Below are positions 58,671-64,000 of a DNA stretch of 64,000 nucleotides, piece by piece. The stretch covers positions 62,001 to 126,000 of the forward strand of contig JADJEQ010000008.1 in NCBI GenBank assembly GCA_016709025.1. The letters run 5' to 3'. Position 1 is the first letter of the stretch. Every line of letters begins with the position of its first letter. The position numbers and the translations under genes were made by a program. The notes under the pieces were generated by a model that ran no database searches, was not told the origin of the DNA, and saw nothing but the letters and a program-made list of their open reading frames with translations. Source of the stretch: Bacteroidales bacterium (GTDB lineage Bacteria; Bacteroidota; Bacteroidia; Bacteroidales; Lentimicrobiaceae).

Positions 58671-58709
58671 AAAAGCAGAGACTGATCGTTAAGATCAGCC
58701 TCTGCTTTT
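58671..58709. terminator. Bidirectional terminator between pruA copy 2 and AOR
   Basis: AAAAGCAGAG-A-CTGATC, loop GTTAA, GATCAG-C-CTCTGCTTTT: 16 pairs with one mismatch and A/T tails on both strands. It fits the convergent gene ends at 58648 and 58723. Confidence 0.88.
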
Positions 58710-58722
58710 TCAGGTTAGTTCG

Positions 58723-60876
58723 TTATTGAAGTGGAGTAATAATTTCAATCAGTTCCGGTAAATCCATGCCCAGCTTTTTGAGATGGTCAAGGGTAGGTAC
58801 CCCGTTCTTATTCCAGCCCCTTCTGAAATAAACGGCATCGAGCAACTGTTCGTAACGGTCTTCACGGTAATTGCGGGTAGCCTTCATTTTTTCTTCCAGG
58901 GTCATGGTGGCCGGGTCGAGGTTCATCAATTCAACCAGTTGCTTATCGTATCGTTCCTGGCGTGAGAGGTACTCTTCCTGGGTTACCGGTCCGGCGGCAC
59001 GGTATGGCTGCGCATCGTGTTTGCGAAGTCCGTAGCCACGGCGGATATTGAAAATACGCTGGAAGTTGTAAACCCGTTCTGATTGTGTAATGATATCGCC
59101 CTTGTGGATGTTGCTGCCGGTAACAGCATTGTATATGGTTACATAATTGTCAACATGTTCGGGCACCTTGGCCGGCTCGTCGCTGGTGGGGTTGCTTTCA
59201 GGCTCAACATCGTTCCAGGGGAGTTTACACAATCCTTGTAGTCCGAACCAGGTGCGGAACATCGGGAAATAGTGCAAAGCTTCGGCTTTCTTTTCAAATG
59301 TCGGAATCTGATTGTTCACCATATCCATGAAAATCAGCCAGGCCTCATCGTGCTGCGGACCTTTATTGGTCATTGCATAACCACCTTGCTGTGCAAGCGA
59401 TTCTTTCGAAATGTACTGTGAATATTCAAGGCCTTTGTTTTCCATGCCGATGTCCTGCAGGAACTGTGGGTCGCCCCAACCATTGGCAGCAAACATTTCT
59501 TTCATTTTCCGCACGCCCATTCCGGCAATTTTTCCGAAACCTTCACCGCGCGAAAGCTGGTGCAACAGTTCCATGGCAGCATCGGAATTGCCGAAATTGA
59601 GTTTCATTCCACCAGTACGTTCTTCGTTCAGGATGCCTGCTTCATAACACTCCATTACGAAACCAAGGATAGTCCCCCACGAAATGGTGCAAACCCCATA
59701 GGTGTCGCAATAGAAATTGGCCTCGATGGTAAAGTCTGGATTAAAAATTCCGGCACAGGAGCCAAGCGAAGAAGCTGTTTCATATTCAGGACCGTCCACA
59801 ATAACTCTGGAGTTTGCATAAGGTCCTGTGCGTAGCTGGTAATGATCAACCCCTTTGGCGCACGACATATTACAGCCAATCCAGCAGCCATCGGGAACGC
59901 CCTGGGTGAATTTCTCCTTATAGATGTTTGAATGAATTTTAACAGCATCGGGATGACTGCCGAATTTAAAATTGTTGGTCGGCAGCAGATCGTAATCGTT
60001 CATGACATTGGTAAGATGAGCTGTTCCCTTGGTGCGCATTTCAGCCTGGCTGTCGTCAAGTTCGCGCATTTCGCGGTTGAACTTTCTACCACGCTCCATA
60101 ATGGCTTCCAGGTCAACCACATTGTTCAGGTTTCCTTTTACACCCTTCGATTTGGCTACCAGTGCCCTGATTCCTTTGTCAATAAATACGGTGCCGATTC
60201 CGCCACGGCCGGCCTGTTTCAGGCGGGTTACTTTTCTTTTTGAATCAAAGAAACTGAAATTCAGCATTCCGATCAGCGAATGTTTGGCTGCCGTTCCGGC
60301 TGAAACAACGGATATATTTTTACGGCCACTTTCGTCCTCGGCAAATATTTCAGTCAGTTTTTCAGCCAGTAAATGGCTGTCTTCAGGCAGTGCAATGGTC
60401 TCGAAGATCTCGATCATTTCACGTGCTTCGTCAAAAACTACAACCACATCTTTATCAGTCTTGCCCTGGAGCTCAAGGGCATCAAAACCGCAGAACTTAA
60501 GGAACGGGCCGAAGTAGCCTCCGACATTGCTGTCAATAACAACATCTGTCTGTGGTGAAATGGTTACAACCAGCGACTTGCCTGTGCCCGAATACTGGGT
60601 GATCCCGCAAATAGGACCCATACCGATCACAATCTCATTTTCAGGATCATTCCACTTTGTTTCAGGAGTAGTGGCATCCCACAAAAGCCTGAGTCCAAAT
60701 CCCTTGCCTCCGATGAATTTATCCTTCATCTGCTGAGAGACCGGTTTTTCGACTATGCTACAATCCCCTATATTGACATAAATGGTGCGGTTGTTATACC
60801 CTTTGTCTATTGGTGCCCAGGTATATTTGTATTGCCTGATCAGTTTCAGCGATTTGTTGATTTCTTCTGTGTTCAT
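58723..60876 (-). CDS. Tungsten-type aldehyde:ferredoxin oxidoreductase (AOR family)
   Basis: 717 residues, about 100 longer than the archetypal AOR. N-terminal pterin-binding part: FIGGKGFGLRLLWDATTPET, VIGMGPICGITQYSGTGKSL, VIDSNVGGYFGPFLKFCGFD and ALELQGKTD. AGRGGIGTVFIDKGIRAL follows. The 4Fe-4S ligands appear as C331, C335, C339 (CWIGCNMSC) with C550 (LQGLCKLPW) as the likely fourth; the first spacing is Cys-X3-Cys, not the usual Cys-X2-Cys. The family oxidises aldehydes to acids, or the reverse, with ferredoxin and a tungsto-bispterin. The substrate is unknown. No partner ferredoxin gene is adjacent. It is divergent from thiF-thiS, with a ModE-like repeat between. Confidence 0.92.
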   Translation of the reverse strand: MNTEEINKSLKLIRQYKYTWAPIDKGYNNRTIYVNIGDCSIVEKPVSQQMKDKFIGGKGFGLRLLWDATTPETKWNDPENEIVIGMGPICGITQYSGTGKSLVVTISPQTDVVIDSNVGGYFGPFLKFCGFDALELQGKTDKDVVVVFDEAREMIEIFETIALPEDSHLLAEKLTEIFAEDESGRKNISVVSAGTAAKHSLIGMLNFSFFDSKRKVTRLKQAGRGGIGTVFIDKGIRALVAKSKGVKGNLNNVVDLEAIMERGRKFNREMRELDDSQAEMRTKGTAHLTNVMNDYDLLPTNNFKFGSHPDAVKIHSNIYKEKFTQGVPDGCWIGCNMSCAKGVDHYQLRTGPYANSRVIVDGPEYETASSLGSCAGIFNPDFTIEANFYCDTYGVCTISWGTILGFVMECYEAGILNEERTGGMKLNFGNSDAAMELLHQLSRGEGFGKIAGMGVRKMKEMFAANGWGDPQFLQDIGMENKGLEYSQYISKESLAQQGGYAMTNKGPQHDEAWLIFMDMVNNQIPTFEKKAEALHYFPMFRTWFGLQGLCKLPWNDVEPESNPTSDEPAKVPEHVDNYVTIYNAVTGSNIHKGDIITQSERVYNFQRIFNIRRGYGLRKHDAQPYRAAGPVTQEEYLSRQERYDKQLVELMNLDPATMTLEEKMKATRNYREDRYEQLLDAVYFRRGWNKNGVPTLDHLKKLGMDLPELIEIITPLQ

Positions 60877-60918
60877 TTGCAGTTCGGATTTTGAGTTTTT
60901 TACCTGTGAATCGGTTCA

Positions 60919-60946
60919 CAAATGTACAAAGTTTTGTCATTTACAA
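60919..60946 (-). promoter_or_regulatory. -33/-7 promoter of AOR
   Basis: The minus strand shows TTG (60946-60944), 17 bases, then TACATTTG (60926-60919), 42 bases before the ATG. The ModE-like repeat at 60969-60992 lies just upstream of the -33 element, where an activator usually binds. Confidence 0.5.
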
Positions 60947-60968
60947 TATTTAATCAACTGAAAAATAA

Positions 60969-60992
60969 CGTTATGATAATTGATGCATAACA
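60969..60992. promoter_or_regulatory. ModE-like operator between AOR and thiF
   Basis: CGTTATG, 10 bases (ATAATTGATG), CATAACA: inverted repeat with only the outermost base mismatched. The left half is identical to that of the site before modE-wtpA and the spacing is the same. It could serve either divergent unit. Confidence 0.5.
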
Positions 60993-61111
60993 CTATCTGT
61001 TAAGCAATTACTTAGGTTGATATTTGATACTTCTTTATACTATGTCTAAATAACTTTAGGACCCGGAGCGATATTTTTAAAACCTGAGTACAGTTTCGGA
61101 AGTAATTTATT

Positions 61112-61119
61112 TATTTTTG
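61112..61119 (+). promoter_or_regulatory. Candidate -7 element for thiF-thiS
   Basis: TATTTTTG matches TAnnTTTG, 38 bases before the proposed thiF ATG at 61158. The -33 element is not clear. Confidence 0.4.
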
Positions 61120-61157
61120 CAGAATACCGGATGTCGCGGCGGTCATTTATCCTTCTT

Positions 61158-61771
61158 ATGCCTGATAATTATCCTGAACAAATCAGTAAGTACTTAAGCC
61201 GGTTCACAGTTGGCATTGCCGGGTGTGGGGTCTTGGATCAAATTGTGCAGTTGCGCTTGCCAGATGTGGTGTTGGAAAACTGGTGATTGCTGATTACGAC
61301 ATCGTTACCTTGCAGAATTTAAACCGCCAATACTATTTTCACGATCAGATCGGCCGACTGAAGGTTCATGCTCTCAGAGAGAATATCGGTCGGATAAACC
61401 CTTTGGTCAAGGTAAAAGCCTTTGATTTGAAACTATGTGTTTCTGATGTTATTGAGTTGTTTGCCGGTTGTGATGTTATTGTTGAAGCCTTTGACAAAGC
61501 CACCATGAAGCAGATGATTATTGAAACGGTGCTTACGCAGATGCATGGAAAATTTCTTGTTACCGGCATAGGCATGGCCGGCTGGGGGAAATCAGATATT
61601 ATTCATTGCCGGAAATCGGATCAACTTATTATATGTGGTGATGAGGTTTCAGAGGTTTCTGACGAACTTCCGGTACTGGCACCAAGGGTTGGCATGGTTG
61701 CAAATATGCAGGCCAATGAAGTGCTCGGAATTCTGTTAAATGATTTCAGACCATTACAGTCTGAGGAATAG
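61158..61771 (+). CDS. ThiF-family adenylyltransferase for a ThiS/MoaD-like carrier, one frameshift
   Basis: The uninterrupted frame (61223-61771) would start with a GTG inside the nucleotide loop, which is unlikely. From ATG 61158 another frame reads MPDNYPEQISKYLSRFTVGI, then AGCG. Adding one G to the G4 run at 61227-61230 joins them to give AGCGGLGSNCAVALARCGVG, LVIADYDIVTLQNLNRQYYF and so on: about 205 residues, the size of short ThiF proteins found with ThiS. It adenylates the C-terminal Gly-Gly of a sulfur carrier. No C-terminal zinc-binding Cys pairs are seen. thiS follows after 23 bases. Next to AOR its job is probably tungstopterin or thiazole sulfur transfer. Confidence 0.85.
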
Positions 61772-61794
61772 AAAAATAGTGTGGAGAAAATCTG

Positions 61795-61998
61795 ATGAAG
61801 ATAAATCTGAATAACAGGGAAGAAGTTTTTGAGCCGGATTTAATGTCCATTACTGAATTGCTGGCTGCGAAGACATTTACTTTTAAAATGCTCGTGGTTA
61901 AAATAAATGGTGAGCTGGTTAAAAGAAATGAATACGACCATAAAGTAGTAAAGGATGGTGATGATGTAATGGTTCTTCACCTGATCACCGGCGGGTAG
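61795..61998 (+). CDS. ThiS/MoaD-like sulfur carrier protein
   Basis: 67 residues with a beta-grasp pattern (MKINLNNREEVFE, MLVVKINGELVKRNEY, VKDGDDVMVLHLITGG). It ends with the diagnostic Gly-Gly that is adenylated by ThiF and then carries a thiocarboxylate. ThiS-like carriers serve thiazole synthesis, MoaD-like ones the dithiolene of molybdo/tungstopterin. Sequence leans to ThiS, while the AOR context suggests a pterin role; this cannot be settled by eye. It ends one base before the folC stop on the other strand. Confidence 0.88.
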   Translation: MKINLNNREEVFEPDLMSITELLAAKTFTFKMLVVKINGELVKRNEYDHKVVKDGDDVMVLHLITGG

Positions 61999-61999
61999 T

Positions 62000-63286
62000 C
62001 TATAGTACTTCCGCCACTGTAAAGGCACTCCCACCAATAAATACAAGGTCATTTTCACCTGCAATTTGCCATGCGGCATTTAATGCTTGCCTAACCGAAT
62101 TGTATTTTTCTCCTCTCAGGCCATGCTTTATTGCTTCAGTTTGTAGTAAATCTGTATCCAAACCCCTTGGAATTGAGGCTTTGCAGAAATAGTAGATGGC
62201 TTCTTTGGGCAACATGGCAAGCATGGTACTGATGTCCTTGTCGTTAACAACACCGATTACAAAATGCATTCGTTCATACCTGATTGATTTTAACTGATCA
62301 ACAACCAATCTGAGGCCATGCGGGTTATGCCCTATGTCGCAGATCGTCAACGGATTTTTTCTCAGAATCTGCCACCTGCCTGAAAGTCGGGTATTCTGTA
62401 GTGTGTTTTTTATACCAGCTTCAAGTTTCAGATGAGTTGGCACAGGTAAAAGGGTTTCAAGCTTTTTTACAGCAGTAACAACAGTTGCAAGGTTTTTTAG
62501 CTGGTAATCGCCAGTAAGCGGGCAATCGAGGTTTATTTTCTTTCCAAAGCCTGTTGCAGTTACCTTAAGCCGATCCGGATCCGCATTGTTCAGCTCCCTG
62601 ATGATTTCAACAACCTGGTCTGCGAAGGTAATCTCAGCCTTGTTTTCAGCAGCAGTAAGCTTAAATACGTCTGCCGATTCCTGATCCGTTTCACCTATTA
62701 CAACCGGCACGCCCGGCTTGATGATTCCTGCTTTTTCACGGGCAATCTGAGTAATGGTGTTACCAAGAAACTGTGTATGATCGAGGCCAATGTTGGTAAT
62801 TACAGATAGCAGCGGGGTAATTACATTGGTTGAATCGAGGCGGCCACCCATTCCGGTTTCTATAACAGCTATATCCACTTTGCTGTCAGAAAACCATTTC
62901 ATCGCCAGTCCGAAACTCATTTCGAAGAAGGAAGGTTCAATTTTTTCAAAATCTGCCTGATGCCGATGTACAAAATCAATTACAAATTGCTCCGGCACCA
63001 TTTCTCCGTTCACCTTTATCCTTTCCCGGAAATCCTTCAGATGGGGCGATGTAAAAAGACCTGTTTTAAACCCGGATTCCTGGAGCACTGAAGCCATCAT
63101 GTGAGAAACCGATCCTTTTCCGTTGGTACCTGCAACATGAACCGTCTGAAAATCTGCATAAGGATGGTTAATGAGCCGGCAGATTTCGAGAGTATTGTCA
63201 AGGTTGGCTTTATAGGCCGGTGCTCCGATCAGGTGAAACGTCGGGAATCTGCTGAACAGGTAATTCAGGGTTTGCTGATAGTCCAT
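62000..63286 (-). CDS. folC: Bifunctional folylpolyglutamate/dihydrofolate synthase
   Basis: 428 residues, usual FolC length, with Mur-ligase-like ATPase features: VHVAGTNGKGSVSHMMASVL (P-loop, about residues 48-67), LFTSPHLKDFRERIKVNGE, IAVIETGMGGRLDSTNVI, DHTQFLGNTITQIAREKAGI and IIKPGVPVVIGE. C-terminal: CDIGHNPHGLRLVVDQL. It adds glutamate to dihydropteroate and to folates in the cytoplasm. It lies 12 bases after the TonB-like gene on the same strand. Confidence 0.96.
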   Translation of the reverse strand: MDYQQTLNYLFSRFPTFHLIGAPAYKANLDNTLEICRLINHPYADFQTVHVAGTNGKGSVSHMMASVLQESGFKTGLFTSPHLKDFRERIKVNGEMVPEQFVIDFVHRHQADFEKIEPSFFEMSFGLAMKWFSDSKVDIAVIETGMGGRLDSTNVITPLLSVITNIGLDHTQFLGNTITQIAREKAGIIKPGVPVVIGETDQESADVFKLTAAENKAEITFADQVVEIIRELNNADPDRLKVTATGFGKKINLDCPLTGDYQLKNLATVVTAVKKLETLLPVPTHLKLEAGIKNTLQNTRLSGRWQILRKNPLTICDIGHNPHGLRLVVDQLKSIRYERMHFVIGVVNDKDISTMLAMLPKEAIYYFCKASIPRGLDTDLLQTEAIKHGLRGEKYNSVRQALNAAWQIAGENDLVFIGGSAFTVAEVL

Positions 63287-63298
63287 TGTTACCGGTAA

Positions 63299-64000
63299 TC
63301 AATTAAGCTCGAAGATATATGTAATGGTGCCTTTTTGTTCTTCGGCGGCATCTTCCTTTGGGCTGAAGCGTGCCCTGAGCGCTGCATCTTTGGCTAGCTG
63401 AAGCAGTTTGGAATCAGAAGTTGTTGAGCCTTTTGCCCCGGGAATAACCCTTGTTACAGCTCCAGCCCGGTTAACAAAGATGGTTACCACAACCGTTCCT
63501 CTTTCGCTGAAATTATTGGATGGCCTCGGTATTTGCCTTGAACTGCGTCCGGTAAGGTCGAATGAAACACCTCCGCCAGATCCGCCTGATCCATCGTAAT
63601 TATCGGAACCCGGTGTACCATTGGGTTTTCCCTGGTCACCCGGTTTGCCGGTAATGCCTTGATTGCCACCACTGGTAGACCCTTTTTTACCTGGGTACAT
63701 GGCGTTCGGATTTACAACCGGCTGAGGATCAGCCTTTGGTGTTGGTTTTTGGCTGGGTTTAGTCTCAGGTTTTTCAACAATCACCGGCTTATCTTTCTTA
63801 ACTGGCGCAATTGCGGGAGTTTCCTCAGTATCATCCGTAACCAGATCTTCTTTTGTATCCGGTGTACTGGGTGGAGAAGTAGCCTGGGCACCTGCTGCCA
63901 GTTCCATGGGTTGGATATCTCCCATTCCTTCGTCAGAATTACCAAGATTAACCTCTACTCCGGCTTCCTCGGGCAAGGGTAAAGGTGTCTTCAAAGCCAT
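63299..64000 (-). CDS. TonB-like energy-transducer protein, N-terminus beyond window
   Basis: 233 residues visible; the frame is open at the window edge, so the membrane anchor is missing. A long Pro/Lys/Gly-rich spacer (KPETKPSQKPTPKADPQPVV, then GTPGSDNYDGSGGSGGG) precedes a TonB C-terminal-type domain (ERGTVVVTIFVNRAGAVTRV, then KDAALRARFSPKE and GTITYIFELN). Such proteins pass inner-membrane proton-motive energy (ExbB/ExbD) to outer-membrane transporters. The ATG at 63998-64000 coincides with the edge and is not trusted as the start. Confidence 0.85.
   Translation of the reverse strand: MALKTPLPLPEEAGVEVNLGNSDEGMGDIQPMELAAGAQATSPPSTPDTKEDLVTDDTEETPAIAPVKKDKPVIVEKPETKPSQKPTPKADPQPVVNPNAMYPGKKGSTSGGNQGITGKPGDQGKPNGTPGSDNYDGSGGSGGGVSFDLTGRSSRQIPRPSNNFSERGTVVVTIFVNRAGAVTRVIPGAKGSTTSDSKLLQLAKDAALRARFSPKEDAAEEQKGTITYIFELN

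Noticed and set aside
61223..61771. thiF as a complete gene starting with GTG at 61223
   Set aside because: That start would cut the Gly-rich ATP loop. The upstream frame from 61158 supplies the missing N-terminus once one G is restored.

Overview
The window looks like chromosomal DNA of an anaerobic or facultative member of the Bacteroidota, probably Bacteroidales or Marinilabiliales-like. The evidence is two giant secreted proteins with type IX secretion (T9SS) C-terminal sorting domains, one of them carrying a SprB-type repeat; -33/-7 promoters of the TTTG-N19-TAnnTTTG type; and a tungsten-type aldehyde:ferredoxin oxidoreductase. No phage or plasmid backbone genes and no rRNA were seen.

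Layout. 1-5.4 kb: a partial OmpA-like outer-membrane protein, a SpoU RNA methyltransferase, mutS, and tRNA-Gly(GCC) and tRNA-Leu(TAA). 5.5-10.6 kb: four genes for exported proteins of unknown function, ending in an 884-residue leucine-rich-repeat protein with three WW-motif modules. 10.6-13.1 kb: a MobB-like P-loop protein and tungstate/molybdate ABC components (WtpC, WtpB). 13.2-15.5 kb: GDP-fucose synthesis (gmd, frameshifted; fcl). 15.6-33.2 kb: two paralogous beta-helix/cadherin-repeat T9SS substrates. The larger spans about 12 kb and about 32 cadherin-like domains but is split by a dozen or more frame breaks. 33.7-50.9 kb: a capsule/exopolysaccharide cluster, all on the minus strand (Wzc, Wza, initiating sugar transferase, PssE/PssD, CapA, CapK, glycosyltransferases, deacetylase, polymerase, FkbM methyltransferase, flippase). 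51-62 kb: an aldehyde/tungsten island with ALDH7, two paralogous PruA-type dehydrogenases, WtpA, a one-domain ModE-like regulator, PpnP, an SDR, the AOR, ThiF and ThiS/MoaD. 62-64 kb: FolC and a partial TonB-like protein.

How the parts fit. WtpA, with WtpB and WtpC encoded 41 kb away, would import tungstate. ThiF plus the GG-ending ThiS/MoaD protein would supply sulfur for the pterin dithiolene, and AOR would interconvert aldehydes and acids. The most interesting pattern is a 24-bp inverted repeat, CGWTATG-N10-CATAWCR, found in front of three transcription units of this island (one pruA paralog, modE-wtpA, and AOR). It has the geometry of a ModE operator and suggests a metal-responsive regulon linking AOR to an NAD-type aldehyde dehydrogenase.

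Quality caveat. Six otherwise ordinary genes (gmd, wzc, pssD, capA, wzx, thiF) are each broken by one frameshift, at least three of them in homopolymers, and the giant cadherin gene by many. Comparison with sister repeats shows single-base gains or losses. This looks more like sequencing or assembly indels than gene decay, so frameshifted genes are given as full spans.
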